64,000 nucleotides of DNA. It comes from Sideroxydans sp. (lineage in GTDB: Bacteria; Pseudomonadota; Gammaproteobacteria; Burkholderiales; Gallionellaceae). Position 1 is the first letter of the stretch. Every line of letters starts with the position of its first letter. The translations under genes and the position numbers were made by a program. The stretch is taken from assembly GCA_013791855.1 (NCBI GenBank), contig VMTA01000009.1:1-64000 (forward strand). The letters run 5' to 3'. Shown in pieces: positions 52,023 through 64,000 of this stretch. Below the pieces are notes generated by a model that worked only from the letters and a program-made list of their open reading frames with translations, ran no database searches and had not been told where the DNA came from.

Positions 52023-52094
52023 GGCGATTCCCGTGTTTTTTACGGGCGTTAGTGTGCCACAAGGCGCAAGCTGGCGAGTGCTAAACTCGCGGCC

Positions 52095-53078
52095 ATGGAA
52101 CATCTTCATCTCATCATCCCCGACCTCATCCTGGCGCGCGAGATCGCGCCCGCTACGCAAGCAGAACTCGCCTTGCTCGAGAAGATGCTGGCGCGTGCCG
52201 TGCATGCAAAGCTGCCGGCAAGCGCGACCGAAGCACGCTTGTGCGAGCTGTTCGGTGTTGCCAGTGCCGCGCCTTTGCGTGCTGCGGGAGACGGTCTGGA
52301 AGTGGCTGGTTTCGAGTGGATGTGTGCCGATCCGGTCGAACTGCAACGGCAGCCTGCACAAGTGATGGTGCGGCCGGATGTGGTCTGCACGGCCGAAGAG
52401 GCGTTCGCATTTTGCGAACTATTGAATGCGCATTTTGCATCGGACGGCATCAGTTTCCACGCGCCGCACCCGCAGCGCTGGTATCTGCGGGTGGCCGAAG
52501 TCGGTGACGTGACGATGCCCTCTCTGGGCAGTGCCGCCTGGGGAGACGCGCGCGAGATGATGCCGCAGGGCAGGGATGCCGTGCGCTGGCGCGCGTTGGG
52601 CAATGAGATACAGATGCTGTTGCACGGACACGCCCTGAACCAGAAACGTTTGGCAGCGGGGCTGCCGCCGGTCAGCAGCCTGTGGCTATGGGGAGGCGGT
52701 CGCCCCGCCAAGATAGGCACGACCTTAGACGCGGCAGGCGGTGACGAGCCCTTGGCGATTTTTGCGCGCGCCGCCGGGATACGCCGCTTCGAAAGTTTGC
52801 CAGCCATGCTGGCAAGCGATGCAAAACTGGGTGCCTGGCTGGCGACCGCTCTGCAGGCACCTTTGCGGCAACATGACCTTTACCGTTGGCGCGAGGAACT
52901 GATCGTGATGCAGCGCGATCTGTTGCAAGTCGTCTGGCAGGCATTGCTTGACGGGAAGTTGCGTTCGCTTACACTGGAAGTGCCCGCTGCAGGGGCTGTG
53001 CATCGTTTCGAGATGAAGGCCATCGATCGCTGGAAAGTGTGGCGTCGCCGCCAGCCACTGGTGACCTATTCTGTGTAG
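52095..53078 (+). CDS. Conserved hypothetical protein, possibly RpfE-type / annotated phosphoglycerate mutase-like
   Basis: 327 aa; MEHLHLIIPDLILAREIAPATQAELALLEKML ... LPPVSSLWLWGGGRPAKIG. Confidence 0.65.
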   Translation: MEHLHLIIPDLILAREIAPATQAELALLEKMLARAVHAKLPASATEARLCELFGVASAAPLRAAGDGLEVAGFEWMCADPVELQRQPAQVMVRPDVVCTAEEAFAFCELLNAHFASDGISFHAPHPQRWYLRVAEVGDVTMPSLGSAAWGDAREMMPQGRDAVRWRALGNEIQMLLHGHALNQKRLAAGLPPVSSLWLWGGGRPAKIGTTLDAAGGDEPLAIFARAAGIRRFESLPAMLASDAKLGAWLATALQAPLRQHDLYRWREELIVMQRDLLQVVWQALLDGKLRSLTLEVPAAGAVHRFEMKAIDRWKVWRRRQPLVTYSV

Positions 53079-53108
53079 AATCCTCGCAAAACCACAAAGG
53101 GTGCAAGC

Positions 53109-54650
53109 ATGAGTTTCTGGCGAGATGTGACGGCTGTCTTCTGGGGGGCGGAATCTTTTCCACTGCTGGTGATGGTGATCGGGCTGTTCTTCCTGTTGCA
53201 TTATTTCCTGCGCGAAGAACGCCCCAGTATCTTCAATACCGTCATCTTCTATTTCGTCTGCGTGTTTGGCTTGTTCATCGCGGGTGTTCTGCATGCGCTC
53301 GGAATCGCGCGCGGGGCAGACATCCTGCACGAGGTTTCGGTGATCGGTGCCGGTGTGGCGGTGATCCGCTTGTGGGGGTTGGTGGTGTTCCGACTGATCC
53401 TCCCGGGTATCAAGCTCAATCCGCCGCGTATCACGGAAGATATCTTCGTCATCATCGCCTATGTCGCGTGGTTCATGGTGCGGTTGCGTTATGCCGGGCT
53501 GGATCTGGGCAGCATCGTCGCGACGTCTGCGGTGATCACGGCGGTGATCGCGTTCGCGATGCAGGACACCTTGGGCAACATCCTCGGCGGTCTTGCCCTG
53601 CAGCTCGACAATTCCATCGAGGTGGGCGACTGGATCAAGGTGGACGATCTCGCCGGTAGAGTGGTGGACATCCGCTGGCGCTCCACGCTGGTAGAGACGC
53701 GCAACTGGGAAACGGTGGTGTTCCCCAATTCACAGTTGATGAAGAACAAGTTCATGGTGCTGGGCCGCCGTACCGACCAGCCGGTGCAATGGCGGCGCTG
53801 GGTGTGGTTCAACGTGTCGCTGGAAGCACCCGCCCCCCGGGTGATACGTGTGGTGGAAGATGCTATCCGGCAGACCAGTATTCCGAATGTGGCTACCGAT
53901 CCGGCTCCCAACTGTGTGTTGATGGATATGGACGATAAAGGCTATGCGCGTTATGCCATGCGTTACTGGTTGACCGACCTGATGCCGGACGATCCGACCG
54001 ACGCCCTGATCCGTTGGCACATCATGACCTCTTTGCAGCGCGCCGGTCTGAAGCTGGCAGTGGACGAGCGCCACATCCACCTGACCAAGGAGAACGATAA
54101 ATACGAGGATGCACAGCATCAGCATGAGGTGACGCTACGCCTGAAGACCTTGCACCGTATCGACCTGTTCTCCTCCATGACCGAGGAGGAGTTGAAGTGG
54201 CTGGCCGAGCAGTTGCGTTTTGCACCTTTCGCAAGAGGGAATCTGATCACACGGCAAGGAGATCAGCAGTCGCACGGCCTCTACATCCTCATTCGCGGTG
54301 AGGCTGAGGTGTACCTCGAAGCGGAGAACGGCGAACGCCGCACGCTCAACATCCTGCACAAAGGCGACTTCTTCGGCGAGATGGCTTTGCTGACCGGCGC
54401 GCCGCGCCGTGCGTCGGTGATGGCACTGAGCGATGTCGAATGTTACCGGCTGGACAAGGAGGCGTTCGAGGAGATATTGCGTGCACGCCCCACCATCGCG
54501 GAGGAGGTGTCGCACATGCTGGCCGTACGCACGGCGGAACTCAATAGCGCCAAGCAGGATATCGATGCGGTTGCCAGCCACCCGAGCATCACGCAAAGCA
54601 GCAGCGAGATACTGGCCACGATCCGGCGCTTCTTCTCGCTCGGAAAGTAA
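53109..54650 (+). CDS. MscS-family mechanosensitive channel with C-terminal cyclic nucleotide-binding domain
   Basis: 513 aa; MscS core (AFAMQDTLGNILGGLALQLDNSIEVGDWIKVDDLAGRVVDIRWRSTLVETRNWETVVFPNSQLMKNK) plus CNB domain (GDFFGEMALLTGAPRRASVMAL). Confidence 0.92.
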   Translation: MSFWRDVTAVFWGAESFPLLVMVIGLFFLLHYFLREERPSIFNTVIFYFVCVFGLFIAGVLHALGIARGADILHEVSVIGAGVAVIRLWGLVVFRLILPGIKLNPPRITEDIFVIIAYVAWFMVRLRYAGLDLGSIVATSAVITAVIAFAMQDTLGNILGGLALQLDNSIEVGDWIKVDDLAGRVVDIRWRSTLVETRNWETVVFPNSQLMKNKFMVLGRRTDQPVQWRRWVWFNVSLEAPAPRVIRVVEDAIRQTSIPNVATDPAPNCVLMDMDDKGYARYAMRYWLTDLMPDDPTDALIRWHIMTSLQRAGLKLAVDERHIHLTKENDKYEDAQHQHEVTLRLKTLHRIDLFSSMTEEELKWLAEQLRFAPFARGNLITRQGDQQSHGLYILIRGEAEVYLEAENGERRTLNILHKGDFFGEMALLTGAPRRASVMALSDVECYRLDKEAFEEILRARPTIAEEVSHMLAVRTAELNSAKQDIDAVASHPSITQSSSEILATIRRFFSLGK

Positions 54651-54757
54651 GGTATTGATAAAAAAGATTTCCCGTGTTGAGGCGAGCAAACCCGTTCGGT
54701 TTGCCGCACTGCTTGTTGTATCATGCCGCCCGTGAATGAACCCTTGAGATAGCTACC

Positions 54758-55726
54758 ATGAAACTGACCTTCCTGGATTTCGAACAACCGGTCTCCGATC
54801 TGGAGAACAAGATCGAACAACTGCGCTACGTGCAGGACGATTCCGCGCTGGATATCTCCGACGAGATCAGCCGCCTGCAAAAGAAGAGCCAGAGCCTGAC
54901 CAAGGATATCTACGCCAAGCTCACCCCCTGGCAGATCTCGCAGGTCTCGCGCCATCCGCAGCGCCCTTATACGCTGGATTACGTAGAGCATCTGTTCACC
55001 GATTTCGAAGAACTGCACGGCGACCGTGTGTACGCTGACGATGCTGCCATCGTCGGCGGTCTGGCGCGTTTCAACGGCCAGAGTGTGATGGTCATCGGCC
55101 ATCAAAAGGGCCGCGACACCAAGGAACGCCAGTACCGCAATTTCGGCATGCCGCGTCCCGAGGGCTATCGCAAAGCGATGCGCCTGATGCGTCTGGCCGA
55201 GAAGTTCGGCATCCCCATCATGACTTTCATCGACACACCGGGCGCTTATCCCGGCGTCGGCGCGGAAGAGCGCGGCCAGTCCGAAGCCATCGGTCGCAAC
55301 CTGTATGTGATGGCCGAACTGCGTGTGCCCATCATCTGCACCATCATCGGCGAAGGTGGTTCCGGTGGCGCGCTGGCAGTGGCAGTCGGTGATGCCTTGC
55401 TGATGCTGCAATATGCGACCTATTCCGTGATCTCTCCGGAAGGCTGCGCCTCCATCCTGTGGAAGAGCGCGAGCAAAGCGGAGGAAGCCGCCGAGACATT
55501 GGCGATCACAGCCACCCGTTTGAAGACGCTCGGTCTGGTCGACAAGATCGTGAGCGAGCCTTTGGGCGGTGCGCACCGCGATTACGAAGCGACCATGGCC
55601 AGCGTGAAAAAAGCCTTGGCCGATGCGCTCAAGCAGGCCCAGAGCAAATCCACCAACGATCTGTTGCAGACGCGCTTTACGCGTTTGATGGGCTACGGCA
55701 AGTTCAAGGAGATCGAGCTCCAGTAG
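54758..55726 (+). CDS. accA: Acetyl-CoA carboxylase carboxyltransferase subunit alpha
   Basis: 322 aa; [59 protein letters not shown]. Confidence 0.97.
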   Translation: MKLTFLDFEQPVSDLENKIEQLRYVQDDSALDISDEISRLQKKSQSLTKDIYAKLTPWQISQVSRHPQRPYTLDYVEHLFTDFEELHGDRVYADDAAIVGGLARFNGQSVMVIGHQKGRDTKERQYRNFGMPRPEGYRKAMRLMRLAEKFGIPIMTFIDTPGAYPGVGAEERGQSEAIGRNLYVMAELRVPIICTIIGEGGSGGALAVAVGDALLMLQYATYSVISPEGCASILWKSASKAEEAAETLAITATRLKTLGLVDKIVSEPLGGAHRDYEATMASVKKALADALKQAQSKSTNDLLQTRFTRLMGYGKFKEIELQ

Positions 55727-55763
55727 TCACGGAGGCTCATCTGCTCTGACGCGACGTTCGTCG

Positions 55764-57086
55764 ATGTCGCACAAATCTCCCCACTCGAATCAATTAGATG
55801 ACCGGATCGCGGCGCAGCTGGCGCCGCTGCTGCCTGCGGGCAGCAAGCTGCTGCTCGGCTTGAGCGGCGGTATGGATTCGGTCGTGCTGCTGCACGCTCT
55901 CCATCGTCTCGCCCCAAAACTGGGCTACACGCTTTCCGCCATGCATGTCCATCACGGCATCAGCCCCAATGCAGATGCCTGGGCAAGGTTTTGCACTGAA
56001 CTGTGCGAGCGCTATGCCATTCAGCTTGAGATCAAACATGTCGACATCGCGCCGCTGAAAGATGCCCACGGCATCGAGGCATCGGCGCGCAAACTGCGCC
56101 ATGCCGCGTTCGCCGAAAGCGTTTGCCGCTACGTCGCGCTGGCCCACCATGCGGACGATCAGGCGGAGACGCTGATGCTGCAGTTGTTGCGCGGGGCCGG
56201 TCTGCGCGGCGTCTCCGCCATGCCGTTGGTGCGCGAGCAGGGCAGCCAGCTATTGCTGCGCCCCTTGTTGGCATGCGGACGGACAACATTGCTCGCCTAT
56301 GCGCAACAGCATGCCCTGCAATGGATAGAGGATGAGAGCAACGCGGACGAACTTTATCCGCGCAACTTCCTGCGTCATCGCCTGTTCCCTGTGCTGGAGG
56401 AACGCTTCCCGGCATGGCGCGATACGCTGGGGCGCAGCGCGCAACATTTCGCAGAGGCCGCCGGGATGCTGGAGGAGGTCGCGCTGGCGGACGGGGCGGG
56501 TGAACCGTTGCTGGCGGTGGCGAAACTGGATGCCTTGTCTCCCGCGCGCGGCAGGAACCTGCTGCGCCATTTTCTGCACTTGCAGGGCGCCCCGATGCCG
56601 CAGGAAGCGCAGCTGGATGACATGCTGCGCCAACTGCGCAGCGCACGCGACAATGCGGATATCTGTGTGAATTTCGGAGAGTGGCAGGTACGCAGATATC
56701 GCGGGCATATCCATGTGATGCGCGCGTTGACGGCATTCGACCCGGCGTTGCGTGTGGACTGGCAGGGGGAGGCGGCGCTGTACTGGCCGCCATTGCAGCG
56801 TGAAGTGCACTTCACTGCGGCGGTCGGATCGGGCGTCAGTCGGGACAGATTGTCACAAGGGCAGGTGAGTCTGAGATTGCGCAATGGCGGTGAGACATTG
56901 CGCCCGCAGCCGCTCGCGGCACGGCGCAGCATGAAGAACCTGCTGCAGGAACATGGTGTGCCGCCTTGGCAGCGCGAACGTCTGCCCTTGTTGTATTGCG
57001 GCGATGAGCTGGCGTGTGTGGTCGGTGTGGCGGTGGCAGCGGAGTTCCGTGCGGCGGAGGGGGAGCAATCTGTAATGGTGGCGTAA
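55764..57086 (+). CDS. tilS: tRNA(Ile)-lysidine synthetase TilS
   Basis: 440 aa; LLLGLSGGMDSVVLLHAL PP-loop; LAHHADDQAETLMLQLLRGAGLRG. Confidence 0.94.
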   Translation: MSHKSPHSNQLDDRIAAQLAPLLPAGSKLLLGLSGGMDSVVLLHALHRLAPKLGYTLSAMHVHHGISPNADAWARFCTELCERYAIQLEIKHVDIAPLKDAHGIEASARKLRHAAFAESVCRYVALAHHADDQAETLMLQLLRGAGLRGVSAMPLVREQGSQLLLRPLLACGRTTLLAYAQQHALQWIEDESNADELYPRNFLRHRLFPVLEERFPAWRDTLGRSAQHFAEAAGMLEEVALADGAGEPLLAVAKLDALSPARGRNLLRHFLHLQGAPMPQEAQLDDMLRQLRSARDNADICVNFGEWQVRRYRGHIHVMRALTAFDPALRVDWQGEAALYWPPLQREVHFTAAVGSGVSRDRLSQGQVSLRLRNGGETLRPQPLAARRSMKNLLQEHGVPPWQRERLPLLYCGDELACVVGVAVAAEFRAAEGEQSVMVA

Positions 57087-57092
57087 GCATGA

Positions 57093-58142
<1,050 letters not shown>

Positions 58143-58199
58143 TGTTGCTGGGTTGAGCACGACCCCCGCCATGCACGGGGGGCGCCACAGGGAGGCCGC

Positions 58200-58724
58200 A
58201 TGAAGTTATTGAAACGACTGGACGAATGGTTGATCGCCATTCTGCTGGCGGCGATGACGCTGCTCACCTTTGCGCAGGTGGTCATGCGTTATGTGTTCAA
58301 CTCCGGCTTCACCTGGGCGCAGGAGCTCACCACTATCCTGTTCGCTTTCATGATCTTCATCGGCATCTCCTATGGTGTGCGCGTCGGTGCACATATTGGC
58401 GTGGATGCATTGATCAAGATATTCACGCCGCGAGTGCGCCGCGTCGTATCCACCATCGCCGTGCTGCTCTGCCTGTTGTACGCAGGCATGGTGATCTACG
58501 GTTCGTTCCAGTATGTGATGAAGATGAAAAAGGTCGGCATCGAGCTGGAAGACCTGCCGGTGCAGATGTGGCTGGTGCGCGCCATTCTGCCCATCGGCTT
58601 CACCCTGTTGGCTTTGCGTTTCCTGCCCGTGCTGTATAACCTGATCAGCGGCAAGTCCGACCACCTGCGACTTGCCAACGAAGTGGCGCAAGCCCTTAAA
58701 TTGAAACAGGAGGAGAAACAATGA
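58200..58724 (+). CDS. dctQ: TRAP transporter small permease DctQ
   Basis: 174 aa; VMRYVFNSGFTWAQELTTILFAFMIFIGISYGVRVGAHIGVD. Confidence 0.93.
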   Translation: MKLLKRLDEWLIAILLAAMTLLTFAQVVMRYVFNSGFTWAQELTTILFAFMIFIGISYGVRVGAHIGVDALIKIFTPRVRRVVSTIAVLLCLLYAGMVIYGSFQYVMKMKKVGIELEDLPVQMWLVRAILPIGFTLLALRFLPVLYNLISGKSDHLRLANEVAQALKLKQEEKQ

Positions 58725-60001
58725 ACACCTTGTTCCTGTTCTCCTGTCTGTTCTTCTTCATGGCCATCGGCATGCCGGTCGCCATCTGTCTGGGCCTTTC
58801 CAGCCTGCTCACCATCGCTTTCTTCGCCAACGACTCGCTGGCCTCGCTTTCAATCAAGCTGTACGAGACCAGCGAGCATTACACCCTGCTGGCCATTCCG
58901 TTCTTCATCCTCGCCGGGTCACTGATGTCCACCGGCGGCGTGGCACGGCGCATGGTGGATTTCGCCATCGCGGCAGTGGGCCATCTGCGCGGCGGTCTGG
59001 CCATCGCTTCCATCCTCGCCTGCATGCTGTTCGCCGCCGTGTCCGGTTCCAGCCCGGCCACCGTGGTCGCGGTGGGCTCCATCGTCATCGCCGGCATGGT
59101 GCGCAGCGGTTACCCGCAGCCGTTCGCGGCGGGGGTGATCTGCAACTCCGGCACGCTCGGCATCCTCATCCCGCCTTCCATCGTGATGGTGGTATATGCC
59201 GCCGTGACCGAAGTCTCGGTCGGGCGCATGTTCATGGCAGGTGTGATCCCCGGATTGTTGCTGGGGTTGATGCTGGCGATGGCAGTGCATTGGCGTGTGC
59301 GCAAGCTGAACATCGCGCCCACGCCGCGTGCGCCGCTGCGCGAAGTGCTGGGCAAGTTCCGCGATTCCATGTGGGGCTTGGCGTTGCTGGTCATCATCAT
59401 GGGCGGCATCTACGGCGGCGTGTTCACGCCCACCGAAGCGGCGGCGGTGTCGGCCGTGTATGCCTTGATCGTGGCGGTGTTCATCTACAAGGACCTCAAG
59501 TTCAAAGACCTGCCCGAGGTGTTCGTCGACGCCAGCAGAACCACCGTGATGCTGATGTTCATCGTCGCCAACGCCATGCTGTTCGCGCACGTGCTCACCA
59601 CCGAGCGCATCCCGCAGACCATCGCCGAGCACATCGTGGCTTACGGCATGACACCGTGGATGTTCCTGTTGGTGGTCAACATCATTCTGCTAATAGCTGG
59701 CAACTTCATGGAACCGACCGGGATCATCCTGATCCTCGCGCCCATCTTCTTTCCCATCGCCACCCAACTCGGCATCGACCCCATCCATCTGGGTATCATC
59801 ATGGTGGTCAACATGGAGATCGGCATGGTCACGCCGCCGGTGGGGTTGAACCTGTTCGTCACCAGTGGCATCACCGGCATGAGCATCATGGAAGTCACCC
59901 ATGCCGCCTTGCCTTGGCTGCTGGTATTGCTGGCCTTCCTCGGGCTGGTCACCTACATCCCCGAGATCAGCCTGTTCCTGCCGGATCTGCTGTTTAATTA
60001 A
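58721..60001 (+). CDS. dctM: TRAP transporter large permease DctM
   Basis: 426 aa; FAAVSGSSPATVVAVGSI, MEIGMVTPPVGLNLFVTSGI. Confidence 0.95.
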   Translation: MNTLFLFSCLFFFMAIGMPVAICLGLSSLLTIAFFANDSLASLSIKLYETSEHYTLLAIPFFILAGSLMSTGGVARRMVDFAIAAVGHLRGGLAIASILACMLFAAVSGSSPATVVAVGSIVIAGMVRSGYPQPFAAGVICNSGTLGILIPPSIVMVVYAAVTEVSVGRMFMAGVIPGLLLGLMLAMAVHWRVRKLNIAPTPRAPLREVLGKFRDSMWGLALLVIIMGGIYGGVFTPTEAAAVSAVYALIVAVFIYKDLKFKDLPEVFVDASRTTVMLMFIVANAMLFAHVLTTERIPQTIAEHIVAYGMTPWMFLLVVNIILLIAGNFMEPTGIILILAPIFFPIATQLGIDPIHLGIIMVVNMEIGMVTPPVGLNLFVTSGITGMSIMEVTHAALPWLLVLLAFLGLVTYIPEISLFLPDLLFN

Positions 60002-60155
60002 TCAGTTGGTAAGTCTGCAACCTGCCTGCCCGGCGGTCTGTCGGCAGGCCGGTTGGGGCTATTCTCCCCTGTCCGCGCTGCGACATTGCAGGTAAACCCT
60101 GCTAGAATCGCGCCCTCAGAATTTTCTGATTCACAATAATCATTTGGAGAGAAGC

Positions 60156-60581
60156 ATGGCTGTTGAACGTACCCTTTCTATCATCAAACCCGATGCAGTC
60201 GCCAAGAACGTCATCGGTCAGATCTATTCCCGTTTTGAAGGTGCCGGCCTGAAGGTCATCGCTGCGCGCATGGTGCAACTGTCCCGTGCCGAAGCGGAAG
60301 GTTTTTATGCCGTGCACGCTGCACGTCCATTCTTCAACGATCTGGTGACCTTCATGATCTCCGGCCCGGTGATGATCCAGGTTCTGGAAGGCGAGGGCGC
60401 GATCCTCAAGAACCGTGACCTGATGGGCGCAACCGATCCGAAGAAGGCAGACAAAGGCACCATCCGTGCCGACTTCGCCGACAGCATCGACGCGAATGCG
60501 GTGCACGGTTCCGACGCAGCTGAAACAGCTGCCGTCGAGATCGCTTACTTCTTCCCGGCACTGAACGTCTACTCTCGCTAA
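60156..60581 (+). CDS. ndk: Nucleoside diphosphate kinase
   Basis: 141 aa; [44 protein letters not shown]. Confidence 0.97.
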   Translation: MAVERTLSIIKPDAVAKNVIGQIYSRFEGAGLKVIAARMVQLSRAEAEGFYAVHAARPFFNDLVTFMISGPVMIQVLEGEGAILKNRDLMGATDPKKADKGTIRADFADSIDANAVHGSDAAETAAVEIAYFFPALNVYSR

Positions 60582-60591
60582 GCGATAGCTG

Positions 60592-61674
60592 ATGAAGCAA
60601 AACCTCCTCGATCTTGAACCGGCTGCGATGACCGCTTGGTTCGCGGAACACGGCGAAAAGCCGTTCCGCGCCAAGCAGGTGCTGCGCTGGATATACAAGA
60701 ACGGGGAGTCCGATTTCGACGCGATGAGCGATCTGGCGATCTCTCTTCGCGACAAACTGAAGCAACTCGCCTGTATCCAGACGCCTAGGGTGATGCGCGA
60801 AGAGACCGCCTCCGACGGTACGCGCAAATGGCTGCTGGATGTGGGCACCGGCAACGCGGTGGAGACCGTGTTCATCCCGGAAGAGGGCAGGGGCACGCTG
60901 TGCGTTTCGACGCAGGCGGGCTGCGCACTGGATTGTGCGTTCTGTTCCACCGGCAAGCAGGGCTTCAACCGCAACCTGTCCACCGCCGAGATCATCGGCC
61001 AGGTGTGGTGGGCCAACCACGAGTTGGGCAAGAACGAAGAAGGCAACTGGCCGGTCACCAACGTGGTGATGATGGGCATGGGCGAACCGTTGCTGAACTT
61101 CGACAGTACCGTGAGCGCCTTGCGCCTGATGCTGGACGATCATTGCTATGGCCTGTCGCGCCGCCGCGTGACGGTGTCCACCTCCGGCGTGGTGCCGTCC
61201 ATGGATCGTTTGCGTGACGAATGTCCGGTGGCGCTGGCGATCTCGCTGCATGCGCCGAACGATGAATTGCGCAACGTGCTGGTGCCGATCAACCAGAAAT
61301 ATCCTTTGCAGGAATTGATGGCGGCTTGTCTGCGCTATCTGGAAAAGGCACCGCGTGATTTCGTTACCTTTGAATATGTGATGCTGGCGGGCGTGAACGA
61401 CCGTCCGCAGGATGCGCGCGAGCTGATCGAACTGGTGCGTGATGTGCCGTGCAAGTTCAACCTGATCCCGTTCAATCCTTTCCCGCAAGCGCCTTACCGC
61501 CGTTCCGATATGGAGACGGTGAAGCATTTTCGCGACATCCTGATGCAGGCGAACATCGTCACCACCATCCGCAAGGTGCGCGGCGACGACATCGCGGCCG
61601 CCTGCGGACAACTGGCGGGACAAGTGCAGGACAAGTCGAAACGAACCCTACGAATCATGGAGGCAAGTCGATGA
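60592..61674 (+). CDS. rlmN: 23S rRNA (adenine2503-C2)-methyltransferase RlmN
   Basis: 360 aa; radical-SAM [34 protein letters not shown]. Confidence 0.96.
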   Translation: MKQNLLDLEPAAMTAWFAEHGEKPFRAKQVLRWIYKNGESDFDAMSDLAISLRDKLKQLACIQTPRVMREETASDGTRKWLLDVGTGNAVETVFIPEEGRGTLCVSTQAGCALDCAFCSTGKQGFNRNLSTAEIIGQVWWANHELGKNEEGNWPVTNVVMMGMGEPLLNFDSTVSALRLMLDDHCYGLSRRRVTVSTSGVVPSMDRLRDECPVALAISLHAPNDELRNVLVPINQKYPLQELMAACLRYLEKAPRDFVTFEYVMLAGVNDRPQDARELIELVRDVPCKFNLIPFNPFPQAPYRRSDMETVKHFRDILMQANIVTTIRKVRGDDIAAACGQLAGQVQDKSKRTLRIMEASR

Positions 61675-62411
61675 AACAGTGGATGGTCTATCTCATGGCA
61701 TTTTTGCTGGCCGGCTGCGCCAGCAATGGTGTGTCCGATGAGCGCGCACGCAACAGCGCCAAGATCCATACCGAACTGGCTGCCTCTTATTTTGAGCGTG
61801 GGCAGTATTCCATCGCCTTGCAGGAATTGGGTGCGGCCATGCAGGCCGATGATTCCTATGCGCCTGCCTACAATGTGCGCGGCCTGGTGCGCATGAGGCT
61901 GCGCGAGGATGCGCTGGCGGACAAGGATTTTCGCCGTGCTTTGCAACTCGATCCTCGCAGCGCATCCGCGCTGAACAACTATGGCTGGTTCCTGTGCCAG
62001 CGCGGCAAGCCCAAGGAGTCCATCGCCAAGTTTCTGGATGCTTTGAAAGACCCCCTCTATAACACCCCGGATATGGCGTATGCCAATGCGGGGGTGTGCG
62101 CCATCAAAGCCGGCGACCTTGTCGCGGCGGAAAGCTATCTTGAGCGCGCGTTGATCCTGCATGCGGGTATGCCAGAAGCGCAGATCGGGCTGGCGGAATT
62201 GAACTACATCAGGGGCGACTATTCGATGGCCAAAGTCCATCTGATGCGTTTCATGCAAGTGTATGAGGCGTTGACGCCGGAGCACCTGTGGCTGGCGGTG
62301 CGCGTAGAGCGCAAGGCGGGGGACCGAAATGCGGCGGCGAGTTACGCGCTGCAATTGCGCAAGCGTTTCCCGGATTCGCGTGAAGCGCAACTTCTGCAGG
62401 CGGGCGAGTGA
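61671..62411 (+). CDS. pilW: Type IV pilus biogenesis/stability protein PilW (PilF), TPR lipoprotein
   Basis: Start [21 protein letters not shown] (lipobox); TPRs; canonical position after rlmN. Confidence 0.92.
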   Translation: MKQWMVYLMAFLLAGCASNGVSDERARNSAKIHTELAASYFERGQYSIALQELGAAMQADDSYAPAYNVRGLVRMRLREDALADKDFRRALQLDPRSASALNNYGWFLCQRGKPKESIAKFLDALKDPLYNTPDMAYANAGVCAIKAGDLVAAESYLERALILHAGMPEAQIGLAELNYIRGDYSMAKVHLMRFMQVYEALTPEHLWLAVRVERKAGDRNAAASYALQLRKRFPDSREAQLLQAGE

Positions 62412-63511
62412 TGACAGAGATTCAGAACGAGACGGTCGGGCATGAAGCGCAACAACCTGCATTGAAGGTCGGCGCGATCCTGCGTGCCGAGCGTGAAGCA
62501 CGCGGCTTGTCGGTGGAAGAGATCGCGGAGCGCGTCAAGTACAGTGTGCGCCAAGTCGAAGCGCTGGAGCATGATGATGCCGAGCATCTGCCGCAAGGCA
62601 CTTTCCTGCGCGGTTTCGTGCGCAGCTATGCGCGTGTGCTGGGCATGGATGAGGCCAAGTTGCTGGCAGCGACCCACACGCAGACCGAACATCATTTCGA
62701 TGTGACGGACGTTCAGGCAGGGGGGGCGCCCTTGCCGATCACAGGAGACGCGAGCCGGCGCAGTCGTTATCTGCTGCTGGGGGCGTTGGCAGTCGCGATC
62801 CTGCTGGCCGGTTTCATCCTGATGCAACCAGTAAACATCTCGCTGCCGGTCCCGGTCAAAGTGAGCGAAGAGGCCGCAGTGGAGCCGGCTTCTGCTGTGA
62901 GTGCCGCAGCGCTAGTCGAGGCGGAGCCTGAGCAGCCAGTTGTAGAACAAGCGGCCGAGCCAACGAAAGTCGTGGAAGTGCATAAGCCGGAACCGGTTGC
63001 AAAGGAACCCGAAGCAGTCAAGCCTTTGCCGGTCGCGAAGCCGGTGCCTGTCGTAAAGCCGGTTGAGCCGGTCAAGGTGGTGGAAGCGCCAAAACCGGTG
63101 GTAGCACCAAAACCGGTAGAAACGGCGAAGCCGGTGGTAGCGCCAAAACCGGTCGTCGCCAGCCCGCCGCAGCAAGTGAGCAAGCCGGAACCCGTTGCGG
63201 CGGCAGTGACAGAATCGGTGATGCCAGATGCGCCACCCAAGCCTGAAGTGCCGCTGGCGCTGTTGATGAAGCGCCCGATCCATATCGTGTTCCTCGAAGA
63301 AGCATGGATGGAGATCATCGATGTGAACGGTGAGATATTGTTGTCGCGGGTGACCAAGGCTGGTGAGGAAAAATGGATAGGCGGCGGTCATCGTGCGCCG
63401 TACAACGTCACCATCGCCAGACCGGGTGCGATCCGCATGTATTACCACGGCAAGCAAGTCGATCTGTCGAAATTCAACCCGGCGAACGTCGCCAAGCTGG
63501 TTCTGGAGTAG
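62408..63511 (+). CDS. rodZ: RodZ-like helix-turn-helix membrane protein with DUF4115 C-terminus
   Basis: 367 aa; N-term HTH ([52 protein letters not shown]), TM, Pro/Val/Lys linker, DUF4115-like end ([35 protein letters not shown]). Confidence 0.9.
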   Translation: MMTEIQNETVGHEAQQPALKVGAILRAEREARGLSVEEIAERVKYSVRQVEALEHDDAEHLPQGTFLRGFVRSYARVLGMDEAKLLAATHTQTEHHFDVTDVQAGGAPLPITGDASRRSRYLLLGALAVAILLAGFILMQPVNISLPVPVKVSEEAAVEPASAVSAAALVEAEPEQPVVEQAAEPTKVVEVHKPEPVAKEPEAVKPLPVAKPVPVVKPVEPVKVVEAPKPVVAPKPVETAKPVVAPKPVVASPPQQVSKPEPVAAAVTESVMPDAPPKPEVPLALLMKRPIHIVFLEEAWMEIIDVNGEILLSRVTKAGEEKWIGGGHRAPYNVTIARPGAIRMYYHGKQVDLSKFNPANVAKLVLE

Positions 63512-63516
63512 AACGC

Positions 63517-64000
63517 ATGATGCATCCTTCCAATCTGCGTCACGCGACGCAGGCGGTGCGCGTTGATGACATCGTCATCGGTGGTGGCGCTCCCATCGTG
63601 GTGCAGTCGATGACCAATACCGATACCGCTGACATCACCGGCACTACCAAGCAGGTGCACGAACTGGCGATCGCCGGCTCGGAACTGGTGCGTATTACGG
63701 TCAACACTTCCGAAGCGGCCGAAGCGGTGCCGCACATCCGTCGTCGTCTGGACGCGCTGGGCTGCAATGTGCCGTTGATCGGCGACTTCCATTACAACGG
63801 CCATCGTCTGCTCACCGAATATCCGGAATGCGCCAAGGCGCTGGCAAAGTACCGCATCAATCCCGGCAACGTCGGCAAGAACCGCAAGGGTGAGGACCAG
63901 TTCGCGATGATGATCGCGGTGGCGAAGCAGTACGACAAGCCGGTGCGCATCGGTGTCAACTGGGGCAGTCTGGATCAGGATCTGGTGGTGCGCATGATGG
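63517..64000 (+). CDS. ispG: 4-hydroxy-3-methylbut-2-enyl diphosphate synthase IspG (partial, runs off the window)
   Basis: [71 protein letters not shown]. Confidence 0.95.
   Translation, partial: MMHPSNLRHATQAVRVDDIVIGGGAPIVVQSMTNTDTADITGTTKQVHELAIAGSELVRITVNTSEAAEAVPHIRRRLDALGCNVPLIGDFHYNGHRLLTEYPECAKALAKYRINPGNVGKNRKGEDQFAMMIAVAKQYDKPVRIGVNWGSLDQDLVVRMM

Noticed and set aside
60020-60060. cctgcctgcccggcggtctgtcggcagg inverted repeat after dctM as terminator
   Set aside because: Stem is plausible but no clear T-tract follows; not strong enough to annotate.

Overview
Chromosomal window with contiguous, mostly housekeeping gene content. The gene families suggest a Betaproteobacterium, possibly Gallionellaceae/Nitrosomonadales-like; this is inferred from protein character, not from a search. 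I see about 58 credible protein genes, two tRNA genes (Lys-CUU, Asn-GUU), several intrinsic terminators, no rRNA, no CRISPR array and no recognisable transposase or prophage. Recognisable blocks: signalling genes at the left edge (a MASE1/PAS hybrid kinase interrupted by an in-frame TAG, and a CHASE/PAS/GGDEF protein), djlA, parvulin/yciB/msrB/GST/phoH/bcp/tadA, ygfZ, a family-5 ABC transporter, mltD, acs, an HME-RND metal efflux operon, tRNA genes, an AsmA-like protein with a giant coiled coil, comEC, a GGDEF-hemerythrin protein, lolCD, accA-tilS, a DctPQM TRAP transporter and ndk-rlmN-pilW-rodZ-ispG. The most interesting region is 17.7-22.2 kb: an ECF sigma factor/NrsF-type anti-sigma pair divergent from a Met/Lys-rich secreted peptide gene, followed by Tat-exported MsrB, a DipZ-type CcdA-thioredoxin fusion and a secreted single-Cys MsrA. 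A candidate SigF-type promoter (GTAACT-N16-CGAA) precedes the peptide gene. This looks like a periplasmic methionine-oxidation scavenging and repair system, a variant of the SigF/NrsF-MrpX-MsrPQ theme with different reductases. It lies between an orphan ABC substrate-binding protein gene and its probable permease/ATPase genes.
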